Positions 25,089-36,700 of a DNA stretch of 64,000 nucleotides are shown here, in pieces. The notes below the pieces were generated by a model. That model was not told the origin of the DNA. It saw nothing but the letters and a program-made list of their open reading frames with translations, and made no database searches. The translations under genes and the position numbers were made by a program. Every line of letters begins with the position of its first letter. The stretch's first letter is position 1. Source of the stretch: Roridomyces roridus (Eukaryota; Basidiomycota; Agaricomycetes; Agaricales; Mycenaceae); NCBI GenBank assembly GCA_029378245.1, contig JARKIF010000018.1, positions 372,001 to 436,000 of the forward strand, written 5' to 3'.

Positions 25089-25732
25089 AGTTGAGACACA
25101 ACTCGAGGACGCAACACGCAACTCCCAGACACAGGTCATGTGATTCAATTTTGGATCAGATGTTGATCCAAGTGATCATATGGTCACACGTTCCCACAAT
25201 CTTACATAATCCATGATCAGGTGATATTCAAATGTGTTGAAAACTCCCATCATGAATCCACTTGTTACTGTTATCTATCTATTACTGCATCTATTTGAGG
25301 AGCAAAATAGGTAGATCTAAACTATTTGAAATTTCATTTGATCAGTGTACTGTTACACTAATGAAAGAGACTACTTTGTAACGATGTAATCTCAATTGCC
25401 CATGTGGTAGAATCTCAAAACATGCCAAAGGCCAGCAGCAAAAACATGGCCAAATGAGGAAATTTCCAGTTTTGGCATTCCAAATTATCTCCATCACATA
25501 ATTCCTGGATAGAACCTAACTTGGAAGTCACATGACCTGCATCTTGGAGTTGCGTCTCAACTTGCCACTTGCGTCTCTGACTTGCGTCTCAACTTGAGAT
25601 CATGTGACCTGTGTCTTGGTCTTGCGTCCAGCCAAAATAGCCTGACATGTGACCTGCACCTGCGCTCACTGTATCGTCTCAGCCTACCACTTGAGCCAGA
25701 TATTTTTCAATGAAAAATGACTTTATACTTAA

Positions 25733-25905
25733 AACAGAATGCAGCCCAGTACCGCACTCATTGTAAAGCTTGCATCAAGGTCTGGCTTGATGCTCACGGA
25801 GGGTCTGCCCTCGATATCACGAATGGTTCCAACGCAGCGGAGGATGCGATTCCGGACAATGGTGCCATAGAAATTGAGTCGGACAACGAGTATTGCGAAT
25901 AATTC
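25733..25905 (+). pseudogene. Remnant of a hAT transposase N-terminus (BED-like)
   Basis: The reading frame gives KQNAAQYRTHCKACIKVWLD and then an acidic stretch before a stop at about 25,903. The pattern Tyr-x2-His-Cys-x2-Cys resembles the zinc-binding N-terminal region of fungal hAT transposases. It sits just inside the right end of the hAT-like element, with repeat G inserted directly upstream. The call is tentative because only about 55 residues remain. Confidence 0.4.
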
Positions 25906-26053
25906 ATTTGATTTTTGTTTTCAAAAATACTAAATCAATAAATAAATTGTAGGGCTTTGGGATGGGCTTTGGTCAAAGCCCTTTGAAAGGACAAAGGGCT
26001 TTGAGCCTCCAGGACCCCGATCCAAAGCCCTCTGGGCGAACACTGTCGCTATC

Positions 26054-26697
26054 AATTACCTCAGCAATATTTCCTTTCTAGTCAGCATTGATGCCTTCCC
26101 ATCCTTTTTTTTTTTTGGAGTGTTTGCCCACGTCTTTGTTATGACACCGGGGGCAAAGTCCGACGCATGTGGTTTTGACATGCCTCGTTCGCATGTGTCG
26201 AGTGGTGGCGCAGGGAGGGAGTCAGAGATGAGAGAGTGGTGGCAGGGACTCAAGGGATCGACACGAGGCTCACCTTGGACAACAGGGAGTCAGTGAGCTC
26301 CAGGGCCGGGCAGGATGCATCAATTCGAGAGGCTGCTGTCCTCAGACATTGAAGACAGGCTCTTGTGTGCAGTGGAGGGAGGTGGCCGATGAAGACGCTG
26401 GAGACGGAACTGTTCGACAATGATTCAGTTAGCCCTGGGAGACACATTTGATGGGCACTAGTCAATGGAATTTGCTGAAAATTGGGTCATCCAACAGGTG
26501 AATCGGGCACAGTGGCATGAGGGAATCAGTTGCGCATAGACGCAGTGGTCGTATGCGTGAGAGGGAATGTTGACGCACAGGAGTGCGGTGTTATTTGCTG
26601 TGTGTCGTAGTTTGATACAGGGGCTTCCCGGCTTGTCCAGAACCACCATCGACTACGACACCATTCCTACTTCAACAGGAAGTCGACTAGACACGGC
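26054..26697. other. No recognisable gene
   Basis: This sequence lies between the hAT-like element and repeat G copy 2. It has a T-run near 26,106 and short frames without family features. Confidence 0.5.
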
Positions 26698-27416
26698 GAT
26701 ATGGCCCTGACACAGGTTATAGATGCCTATCATGTGGTAGTACCACCCAAGGCAAGCATGGGACACAGGTCCTAAAAGTGCAAGTTGAGACGCAACTCCC
26801 AGAGGCAGGACGCAACTGCCAGATGCAGGTCATGTGATTCAATTTTGGATCAGATGTTGATCCAAGATTCTGATACAAGTAATGATATGGTCACACATAA
26901 TCCATGATCGGGTAATATTCAAATGTGTCAAAAACTCTGAATCCCATCATAAATCCACTTGTTATTGTTATCTATCTATTACTGTATCTTTTTGAGGAGA
27001 AAAATGGCCCATGGGTAAATATAAAGTGTTTGGAATTTCATTTGATCAATGTGCTGTTACACTAACGAAAGATACTACTTTCTAATCTCAGTTGCCCATG
27101 TGGTAGAATCTCAAAACATACCAAAAAGCCAGCAGCAAAAACATGGCCAGATGAGGAAATTTCCAGTTTTGGTATTTTAAATTATCTCCATCACATAATT
27201 TCCTCATAGAACCTAACTTGAAAGTCACATGACCTGCATCTCTGAGTTGCGTCTCAACTTGCCACTTGTGTCTCTGTCTCAACTTGAGATCATGTGATCT
27301 GTGTCTTGGACTTGCATCAAGCCAAAATAGCCTGACATGTGACCTGCACTTGTGCTCACTGTATCGTCTCCGCCTACCACTTGAGCCAGATATTTTTCAA
27401 TGAAAAATGACTTTAT
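26698..27416. repeat. Foldback repeat G, copy 2 (empty-site version)
   Basis: This copy matches 23,954-25,731 but lacks the inner 24,044-25,088 insertion. The inverted arms lie near 26,784-26,832 (GTTGAGACGCAACTC, GATGCAGGTCATGTGA) and 27,222-27,262 (reverse complement). No coding sequence is seen, so it is a foldback or MITE-like repeat. Confidence 0.7.
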
Positions 27417-27517
27417 AAGGAAGGGGATGTCAACGCCAACACATGGCCGTCTTTCTTGTAACAATTATGCAGCAGGCACATTGTTCAGGGATTCAGCACT
27501 GAGTCCGACGAGGTTGG

Positions 27518-27857
27518 TGTTGAATGGTGGGAATGGGTTGGTAGTAGGTGTCCGGTTCCCTTTCCCTCTCGCGATTGTCAAGGACGTTTACATACACAAT
27601 ATTTATGTATCAGGATCCGTGTGGGACAGATCGACTCAATATAGTTACATTAGCGGTACCAATACCGGATAAACGGACCTTGGATACTCATAGTAGCTTA
27701 CTAGTCGGCTCCCGCTCTTTGTATAAGTAGTTTCCCTCTCTGAGGTTATTCCTCAGAGAGAAAGAACCCGAATACACTGGTTTCTCATATACTCTTCTTA
27801 GTCGCCCTTTAGTCGACCTCGTCGAGCGGACCATCCTCCGGCCCTCTTATTCCAACA
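27518..27857 (+). mobile_element. Solo LTR, family B, copy 1
   Basis: It starts TGTTGAATGG, ends TATTCCAACA, and is flanked by the 5-bp duplication GTTGG (27513-27517, 27858-27862). The body is shared with the B copies at 33,542, 40,814, 49,508 and, reversed, near 51,297 and 54,509. A hairpin CTCTCTGAGG-TTATT-CCTCAGAGAG lies at 27,736-27,760. No internal region remains, so it is an LTR-LTR recombination product. Confidence 0.9.
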
Positions 27858-28127
27858 GTTGGGTGGCTGGGGCGAGTGTGCTGGTCATCAAGACGGGAAG
27901 CAGGTGGGACGCAATGTCATTGTGCTTGCAGTGGCTTTGTCGCATGTCAAAAAAATTACCGTTTCAAGTGAGGTATCCCTTCCGGCTACCACCGGCAACC
28001 GGTGCATAGCACTCAAAAAGGCGATCTCTCACAAATATCTCGATGCTTCATGTGCACCAGAAGAAGAGACACAGACTGCGCACCGCAGGTGCGAAAAAAA
28101 AAAAAGGGAAAATTGCCAATTACATTA

Positions 28128-28460
28128 GGGCGCTTCACGCGGTTGTTTTTGGCTCGTTTTTGTGATTCCCGCCGACTACCGGTTTGACTCAGAGATTCCA
28201 AGTGTTGTTGGCATGATGGCCGCCTGCGAGCGTGCCACCTCAAATCTCCCGTTGATATACTGTTGATGATGTATTGTTGATGTGCGCTCTAGTTGTTGGA
28301 TTCCAAATTAGCGCAACAAAATGGACTTGATTTTGCATTTGAGGGATTTCACGTGCCGGCCATTTTAGCTCATTTTTGAGCTTATTTTGTGAAAATCAGA
28401 ATAAAAAACGAGAATGAAAATGAGCCAAAAATGAGCCAAAAACGAGCGCGTGAAACACCC
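28128..28460. mobile_element. MITE with TA target duplication
   Basis: The inverted ends GGGCGCTTCACGCG and GGGTGTTTCACGCG (reverse strand) bound 333 bp, flanked by TA on each side (28126-28127, 28461-28462). Runs of GGCTCGTTTTTG/GGCTCATTTTTG lie next to both ends. TA duplication and absence of coding fit a Tc1/mariner-type MITE, which is an inference. Confidence 0.65.
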
Positions 28461-28824
28461 TATTGTACAAAGGGTACATCAAATTGAGGATGAGCCGTGT
28501 ACTTGGGGACACCCAGGGAGCTAGCTCATGGTTCTCTCCTCTCCTTCTTTTTCTTTCCTTTTTTGGTAATTAATAAATTCTGCACATGGTGCCCACAGCA
28601 TAGCTATCTAGCCTGAATTCTTTGTCTCACCTTGTACTAGTTCAAAGCTTCATGTTCTTACTGTGCTTCTTCTATGGTGCTAATATCAATATGGGTCTAT
28701 ATGTATTGCCTGGAATGCATTTTGAGAGCCTGGGACATCTTGAACCTGCCTTTTGTAAGAAATCACTACATCACTGTACTCTGCTACCAAAAGTTATGCT
28801 CTCTATGGACCAGACTGCTGGTCC

Positions 28825-29127
28825 TGTTGGAGATTGTGTTTTGGAGTGTCCGATCACATGATGATATGCATCTTCTTCTTATTGTGTTCACCTTCATCTT
28901 CTTTCTTATTGTTCTGATCACTATCTCTCTTATTGTTCTGGTAGTGATCTTTCTTATTGTCTTGGTACAGGTCTGGGTCTATTGTCTTTGTAGGTATGTA
29001 TATAGCTAACTCTCTGCAATGGATCTAGGCTTTTCACCTCCCATCTGAGACCGCTATATCAGCTCCTATCTGAGACCCCTGCCTTATCAGCACCCTATCT
29101 GAGACCACCATCCCCCTTATTCCAACA
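28825..29127 (+). mobile_element. Solo LTR, family E, copy 1
   Basis: It starts TGTTGGAGATTGTG and ends TTATTCCAACA, with the 5-bp duplication GGTCC (28820-28824, 29128-29132). The body has repeated CTTATTGTTCTG units. Sister copies are at 43,087, 49,974, 52,417 (reversed) and 53,199. Confidence 0.9.
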
Positions 29128-30400
29128 GGTCCATAATGGGTCTCTCCCATGCATATCCCAGCAGCAGACATTCATTTCGGTGCAGCTGTTGGGCCTGAAA
29201 CGACGGGCATGTTTACATGTGTTGATCCTGTAACTTACCCAACAAAAATATCGGCACCACAACAATTTTTTGGCCAAAAGTCGGCCCCAAAGAGGTGTAG
29301 GCAACCAAACCATTTGTAGTTATCTTATCACTTTTTTGAATTTCAGCCCGGAAACACTTATTACGTCAAGATTACGCGTAGTAGGAGACAGTAGGTCAAT
29401 GGGAATGTCCAGGGGGCCATCAGGTGGTGAGGGGGAAGCATGGTGAATGCTCAAAATCTCCGGCGTCCCAAGCTATATCTCTTTGATGGCAAAGACGCTA
29501 AGGCGCAGTGGGCGTCATCGGATATTGTCGCTATCTGCTAGGCAAAGCTACTGTCTGGGGGTGCTTCTGCACCAGGGTCATCAACACAACTCTCAACCAC
29601 GGCCTCTTCTCAGACGACAGAGCTCTCTTCCCGGATGATCTCCAACATGCAGGGAAATCAAACCGTCGCTGTATGCCATTATGATCCCCGAGATGCCAAT
29701 TTTGTTGTATGTCTATTTCCGACTTTTTGACCCAACCATTATTTACTGCTATCAACCGGTGGATCTGGATGCTATTCACGCTATGCATGATTCCAAGTCA
29801 GATGTATATGAGTACACTGACGCAGAGACCACAAGCCACCTATTAGACCTCTGGCAAATCCCCTCATTCGATTTCAATGCCCCATTCCAGCTCCTTGGGT
29901 ATCTCGGGGATGCCAGGAAGCAGGAGTGGTCCCTTTTGGGCAGTGACAAATTCACCGCGTTGATGGATAAATACTATGAAGGTGCGCTGTCCTTCTTTGA
30001 GATTTCTGAAGCTCTTCTCATGGAAACCCGAACGCTAGAAGTGGCGGCGGATAGTTAGAGACAATTTTATTACGGTCCGCAAATCAAAAGGATGTCTTTC
30101 CGTCTTTCCGTCTCGCTTGAGCAACAGCGCCACCTTCAAGAATAAATTCCTCCTCCAGCTTGTGTCTGAATCCTTGACCCAAATGCCTCCTGTCCTTAAC
30201 TTACCCAGAGACCCTCAGAGCCCGCTGCTGCACTCTTTGATTTTATTCTTGCCAAGGCTCAGCGTGACTCTCCCGATATAACCATATTTTCGAAAGCCTT
30301 TGGCAGGCTCCTAGCCTAGATGTTCACGCTAAAGAAGCAAGAAACAGATTCGATTGATCAAGAATGTACGTAAAACGACTAATGCTACCGAGCTCCCTAG
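29128..30400. other. No recognised gene; one frame of unknown type at 29,681-30,058
   Basis: The 125-codon plus-strand frame 29,681-30,058 (ATG start) includes DVYEYTDAETTSHLLDLWQI and WSLLGSDKFTALMDKYYEG. Its composition is protein-like, but no family is recognised. Upstream sequence (29,440-29,680) may be part of the same decayed gene, since related frames are interrupted. Confidence 0.3.
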
Positions 30401-30404
30401 CCCC

Positions 30405-30810
30405 TCACAATGAGATCCTGGCTGGGGTCTGCACAACGCCCACCGTGCAAATGGTCCCTGTGCGCAGGAAAAATGCGAACCAGGTCGCAGGTGGGGCACC
30501 AGATGACTGCGGTAGACACCACTGTCCAACATCGAAGGGAACGCCGAGCCTGGAATTCCACTCCAACAGTGCAGCACCCACCGGCGTGCGCAAGGACTCA
30601 ACAATGTCAAACCATTGGTTTTTGTAGAAAGCACCGAGCGGGAAGTCGACCATTGTGGCAGTGGGCTCCTCGACTTATAATGTGAATAAGCAAATAATGA
30701 GAGAGATAAACGTACCCTGTTTGAGATCCGGATGGTTGGTGCAGACACCCTCTTGGATATGCTCCTTGAACCCCTGGATTGAGAAGTGTGTTCTGCAGCA
30801 GGGGCAGCCA
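30405..30810 (-). pseudogene. Truncated gene fragment of unknown function next to the Copia junction
   Basis: The minus strand reads IQGFKEHIQEGVCTNHPDLKQ (about 30,785-30,722), then after an intron-like gt...ag gap MVDFPLGAFYKNQWFDIVES and VGAALLEWNSRLGVPFDVG. It looks like a spliced fungal gene cut off where Copia sequence begins at about 30,812. The family is not recognised. Confidence 0.35.
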
Positions 30811-30811
30811 A

Positions 30812-31883
30812 GCTGAATGCAAAGCTCTTAACTATGGGCTTCCGGTGCACCCAGTCCGATCGCTCTTGCTATGTCTACTATGATGGCAAAGTGCGGATCA
30901 TCCTTCCTATCTATGTTGATGATGGCACCATTGCTGCCAAAGACAACAAAGACATAGACAGGGTCATTGCTCAACTTGGCCAATCATTCAAGGTCAAGGA
31001 TCTTGGTCCCACACAGTTGTTGCTGGGCATCAAGATTGAGCGTGACTTTGAGGCTGGCACCGTCTCTCTTTCACAGCGCCAATATGCTGTGAACATGCTT
31101 GAGCAGTTCAACATGTTGGATTGCAAGCCAGTGAGCACTCCAATGCTTCCTGGACTTGTCCTGACCAAGGAAATGGGAGCCAAGACTGAAGAGGAATCCA
31201 AGCAGTACAAATCTGTCTACCTCTCTGCAGTTGGATCTCTTCTCTATCTGGCTACCCAAACACGCATTGACATCTCCACTGCTGTCGGCATCCTTTCCCG
31301 CTTCAATAGCAATCCTGGTGAAGCGCACTGGAAAGCTGTGAAGCATCTCTTCCGCTACATCAAAGGTACTCTGGACTACAAACTCACCTACACCAAATCA
31401 CCATCTGGCACTTCCTTTATTACCTACACTGATGCTGATCATGGTGGCTGCAAAGACACTGGGAAAAGCACAGGTGGATATGTTGTCATGATGAATGGTG
31501 CACCAGTGTGCTGGAAAAGCAAGCTGCAGTCTACAGTCTCCCTCTCCACCACTGAAGCAGAGTACATTGCAGGAGTGGATGCAGGCAAGGAGACAAAATG
31601 GGTGCGCAATTTGCTATGGGAGTTGGGGTACAAGGTGTTTGGCAGTTCTGTGATCTACATGGACAACCAGTCTGCCATTCAAGTCTCCAAAAATCCTGAG
31701 CACCATGGTCGGATGAAACATCTTGACCTTGCTCACTACTGGCTTCGAGATGAAGTTGCCAGAGGCACTCTTCGTATTGAATATGTGCCAACCCAGGAGC
31801 AGTTAGCTGACTTGATCACCAAACCCCTCCCTCGTCCTGCTCTGGAACGTCTACTAGGACTTATGGGAATCCGGGGGAGCTAG
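30812..31883 (+). pseudogene. 3' half of a family A Copia polyprotein (reverse transcriptase to RNase H)
   Basis: This is an open frame from inside the reverse transcriptase (LNAKLLTMGFRCTQSDRSC) through the YVDD catalytic motif to the RNase H region (DADHGG, STTEAEYIAG, MDNQSAI) and the end LLGLMGIRGS. It is nearly identical to the same part of the element at 44,942-48,559. The 5' half is missing and sequence upstream of about 30,812 is unrelated. It is followed by a polypurine tract and an LTR at 31,910. Confidence 0.9.
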
Positions 31884-31909
31884 GCGAGACTGCCCAGGTC
31901 CCGGGGGAG

Positions 31910-32207
31910 TGTTGGAAGTTGTTGATGAACTGATGATATTGATTGATGGACTGATGGCATTCTCGTGTTCTGGTCATGTGACCGTGTTTCTGATATTCAT
32001 CTGACATGGGAATTCTCCCATGATATGCTTCTTTCCTATTGTATTTACCAATTAGGACTTCCTTTTGTTCTGACAAGTATATAGTCAGCTGTCATGTAGC
32101 CTAGGTCCCCAGTTTCTCACTGTTGACCTCAGGCATGTAGTTTCATAGTCACCAATACAGAGTTTCTCACTGTTGACCTCAGTTCATCTGTGCTGCCTGC
32201 TTCAACA
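31910..32207 (+). mobile_element. 3' LTR of the truncated family A Copia
   Basis: A full 298-bp LTR, TGTTGGAAGTTG to GCTTCAACA, directly follows a polypurine tract (gtcccgggggag). Its right end abuts reversed Copia integrase sequence (catagttgctttgaag), not flanking host DNA. Confidence 0.9.
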
Positions 32208-33104
32208 CATAGTTGCTTTGAAGCCTGTGTGATCATCTATGAAGATAATACGATGCTTCCAGCCCTCACGGGTGAAAACCTTGTATTGCTTCAGATCAGA
32301 GTGTATGAGATCAAGAGGCGCCTTGGAACGATGTCCAGTAGAGGGAAATGGAGCCGCGTTGAGCTTTCCTGCAATGCAGGGCTCACAGATTGGATCTGGT
32401 TTCTGGTTTGAAGTCAACTTCGCACCAGTCACCAGCTCCTTGCTCAAGATCTTCTGGGTGTCAGCATGATGCCCAAGCTGCCGATACAGCAGTTCCAGAT
32501 CAAGAGGCAAGGTGCCAACTGCAGACATAGCTGCATAAGTCGGCTGTTCAATCTCTCGGACATATGCCTCGTTCCTCTCATCAATGTCTGCCTCAAATAA
32601 CAGCTCTGCTTCCCTCTTGAAGGAGATCAGAGATCCCTCCATGAGAATAGAATAGCCATGAACTTTGGACAGGTAGGTCTCAGAGATGAGATTATGGGAC
32701 AACATTGGAACATAGAGGACATTTGTGAGGATTATAGAACAGCTATGGTTTCCATGTACAAGTGGCTCAAGCCGGATCTCTCCAATCAGCTCGGAGTATA
32801 CAGCAACTCCATTGGCCACAAGAATGGCAACTCTGTGCGGACGTGCATTGAGCAAGCGTTCACGCATGTGGGTCATGTGTGAAGTAGCTCCAGAGTCTGG
32901 TTTCCATTGTGTGGACTGTAAAGCTGAATTGTAGAGAATGCTTGCACTAGATGCCAGATGAAACAGCTCTTCACTAGGGGTTTCTTCCCTGCCCTGAAGC
33001 AGCTCCAAAAGCTGAGAGCAGTTGAACAGGGTGTGACTGGGATTACCACAACCAATGCACGAGGCAGGAAGGGCAGGAGGGTTAACAGCAACGCGATACG
33101 GCAT
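32208..33104 (-). pseudogene. 5' half of a family A Copia polyprotein (zinc knuckle, protease, integrase)
   Basis: Reading leftward from the ATG at 33104 are the knuckle CIGCGNPSHTLFNC, protease DSGATSHM, the integrase HHCC region (LGHHADTQ...CEPC) and the first catalytic block IFIDDHTGF. The frame then stops at the junction with the LTR at 32,207. The orientation is opposite to the neighbouring 3' half, so the two halves meet head to head. Confidence 0.88.
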
Positions 33105-33759
33105 CGAAATGATAATGATGATGTGGTGGCAGATCAAATGATCGCAGGGATTCAGAACGAAGCAGGGATGCCTATGTCTGATAGATGGATGCTAGAACCA
33201 GTGCAGAGCAGCTGGTGCCCTCAGGAACGCGTGTGTGAAAGGATGTGACTAAAACTAGCTCTACTGAGCAACCAGTTGTCGAGCACTCGGGCCCTAACCC
33301 CAGAAGCAACGGATTGACTACCGTTTGTTTCCTGGTGGACTAAAGACTACCTCCCAAAGAGGGTTTGTCCCAACAGTTAGCAGAGCGCGGAAAAATGCGG
33401 AAAAATGCGATGGGATGGTTATCTCAGAGCAATGACTTAGTTCAGGCCGGGGCCCATAACCTGTTGAAGCAGGCAGCACAGATGAACTGAGGTCAACAGT
33501 GAGAAACTCTGTATTGGTGACTATGAAACTATATGCCTGAGTGTTGAATGGTGGGAACGGGTTGGCAGTTAGGTACCCGGTTCCCTTCCCCTCTCACGAT
33601 TGTCATGGACGTTTACATACACGATATTTATGTATCAGGATCCGTGTGGGACAGATCGGCTCGATATAGTTACATTAGCGGTACCAATACTGGGTAAACG
33701 GACCTTGGATACTCATAGTAGCTTACTAGTCGGCTCCCGCTCTTTGTGTAAGTAGTTTC

Positions 33760-36700
33760 TGTTGAAACAGGAAGCACAGTGGACTGAGTCAACAGTGAGA
33801 AACTCTTTTATTCAATATGAGAAGAAATACATACCTGAGTCAACAGTGAGAAACTGGGGACTCAGGTCTACTCTAGCTGGTATATATGTGTACCAAGACA
33901 AAGGGAATGCCTAAATAAGAAACTACAAGGGGAATGCCATAAAGGGAACAAGGGCATGATGCCATCAAACACAATCACATGATTAGAACGTGACACAAAC
34001 ATGCCATCAGTCCATCAATGATTGATGATACAATCACTGATCTCCAACACTCCCCCGGGACGTGGCAAGTGTGCTTAGCTCCCCCGGAATCCCATAAGGG
34101 TCAGGAGGCGCTGTAGGGCAGGTCGAGGAAGGGGTTTGGTGAGAAGGTCAGCCAGCTGGTCCTGGGTGGGCACATAATCAATCTTGATAGTCCCTCGAGC
34201 CACCTCGTCACGAAGCCAATAATGAGCCATGTCAAGATGCTTCATTCGACCATGGTGCTCAGGGTTGTTGGCCACTTTGATAGCAGACTGGTTGTCCAAA
34301 TAGAGAACAGAGCTTCCAAACACCTTGTATCCCAACTCCCAAAGAAGGTTGCGCACCCATTTGGTCTCCTTGCCTGCGTCCACTCCAGCAATGTACTCTG
34401 CTTCAGTAGTGGAGAGCGAAACTGTAGACTGTAGTTTGCTCTTCCAGCTAACTGGAGCACCATTCATCATCACAACATAACCACCTGTGCTTTTCCCAGA
34501 GTCCTTATCGCCTCCATGGTCAGCATCAGAGTAGGTTACAAAGGAAGTGGGTGAGGATGAACGGCGATAGGTAAGCTTGTAGTCCAGAGTACCCTTGATG
34601 TAGCGGAACAAATGCTTCACAGCTTTCCAGTGAGATTCACCAGGATTGCCAAGGAAGCGGCAAAGGATCCCAACAGCACCAGCAATGTCAATGCGTGTCT
34701 GGGTGGCCAAGTACATCAGAGAGCCAACAGCAGACTGGTAAATGCCCTTGTACTGCTTGGACTCCTCTTCTGTTCTGGCTCCCATCTCCTTGGTCAGTGC
34801 AAGTCCAGGAAGCATAGGAGTAGTCACTGGCTTGCAATCTGACATCTTGAACTGCTCAAGCATATCCACAGCATATTGGCGCTGAGACATGGAGACTGTA
34901 CCAGCATCCCAGTCACGCTCAATCTTGATACCCAACAAGAACTCTGTGGGACCAAGATCCTTGACCTTGAATGATTGGCCAAGTTCAGCAATGACTTTGT
35001 CAATGTCGGCTGGGTTCTTGGCAGCAGCACAACCGTCATCGACATAAATGGGAATGATCACTCTGGTCTTGCCATTGTCATAGACATAGCAAGAGCGATC
35101 TGACTGGATACATTTGAAGCCCATTGAAAGGAGCTTTGCATGCAGCTTCTTGTTCCACTGCCGGCCAGCCTGCTTCAACCCATAGATGGCTTTACCAAGG
35201 TGAAGCACCTGGCCTGGTTTTCCTTGTGGAAAACCTTCAGGTTGAGTCATATAGACATCTTCCTCAAGATCTCCATTCAGGAAGGCAGATGAGAAATCAA
35301 AGGAACGAAGATGAAGATCATGCTGAGCAGCAAGAGCAAGGACAATGCGAAGGGTGGATGCCTTCATGGTGGGGGAGAAGACCTCAACAAAGTCAATGCC
35401 ATGGCGTTGGCCACGGCCATCAGCAACAAGCCGAGCTTTATAGCGCTCAATGGTGCCATCAGACTTGTGCTTGATGAGAAAGACCCATTGAGAGCGAATT
35501 GGCTTTACGCCAGGTGGACAATCCACAACATCCCAAGTGCAGTTCTCCAGCAGTGAGTTAATCTCCTCAACTGCTGCCTCCTTCCACAGATGCGCATCCT
35601 CACGTTGCAAAGCTTCGTGATAGGAGCGCGGGTTGCCAGAGTGGATAGCAGACCTTGCATACTCCACAGAGATGGAATTGGTCTCCTGTAGCACCATGTC
35701 TGCTGGATCTCCTTCATGAGCAACAATGAGTGCGCTTCCAGCTTGGATTAGCAACTCATCATCGCTCTCAGGCTCTTCAGGTGCAGGGGGCTCATCATCG
35801 GAGTCTGAGACAACCGCTGGAGTAGGTTGACGAGCTTCCCAGCGGCGCTCGACCTCAGGGCGACGGTCCCTTTCTTGTCCACGCTGTTTGCGACGAGCAG
35901 CAACACCAATGGGAGAAGGAGCATCAGGCAGAGGAGCAGGAGGTGGTGTAGGAGTACGATGACCAATAGGATCAGGAGAAGGCGATTTGGGAGTAGCAGG
36001 TGGGGAAGGAGGATCTGCTGGCTCAGGAGCAGGTAGATGAGCTTCAGCAGCTGGAGGTGTAGGTGGATTGGCCAAAACAGCTGGAGGGGGTGCAAGATGC
36101 ACATTATCATCATCCTCATCTCCCCCGGCATTGCGCACTCCTACAGATGGAGCCGCTGGCACAGAGGGAAGAGAATGGATGAGCGAGGATGGAGGTGTCT
36201 TTGGGCACTTTTTCATAGCCTCAGGACTTGCTCCAGGAAAGTAACGCTCGTCAAAGACAGCGTGTTCCGCAATGACTATTTTGCGGGTGATGGGATTGTA
36301 GAACTTCCAACCCTTGTATTCGGATGGATAGCCCACAAAGATGCATTTCTGGAAGTGAATCCCAGAGGCATCACGCTTGTCCTTCTGCACAGGCACATAG
36401 GCCAGGCAGCCCCATACTCGAAGATGCGCCACATCTGGCTTCTCCTTGTACCAGAGTTGGTAAGGAGTGGTGTCCGGAATGCGTGCAGTAGGATGCATGT
36501 TCCCCACATGAATGTAGGCTTCAACAGCGAGTGCCCTGAAGGAAGGCGGAAGATTTGCTTCATGCAACATAGCAATTGCATGTTCATCAACAGTGCGGTT
36601 AGCACGTTCAGCCGTCCCGTTCTGCTGTGGTCTATTCCTTGTTGAATGACGACGCACAATGCCTTCAGAAGCGAGGTAGTCCTCAAACTCTGTGGACATG

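Larger units (their letters stand above)
23954..25731. repeat. Foldback repeat G, copy 1 (inside the hAT element)
   Basis: This segment is homologous to 26,698-27,416 from gatatg...ctgacacaggttat to the right edge ending gaaaaatgactttat. It carries inverted arms around GTTGAGAC..CAACTC and GATGCAGGTCATGTGA (left arm near 25,086-25,145, right arm near 25,528-25,565). The copy is longer than its partner because another element (24,044-25,088) is inserted in it. Copy 2 serves as the empty site. Confidence 0.7.
23438..26045. mobile_element. hAT-like DNA transposon, non-autonomous, with 8-bp target duplication
   Basis: The ends are inverted copies beginning CAGTGTTCGCCCA, the CAGNG pattern of hAT elements. 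They are flanked by a perfect 8-bp duplication TCGCTATC (23430-23437 and 26046-26053). Both ends are filled with repeats of AAAGCCCT/AGGGCTTT, likely transposase sites. Inside are a second repeat element (23,954-25,731), itself carrying a third (24,044-25,088), and a short remnant of transposase coding (25,733-25,902). No intact transposase remains, so any mobility would have been in trans. Confidence 0.88.
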
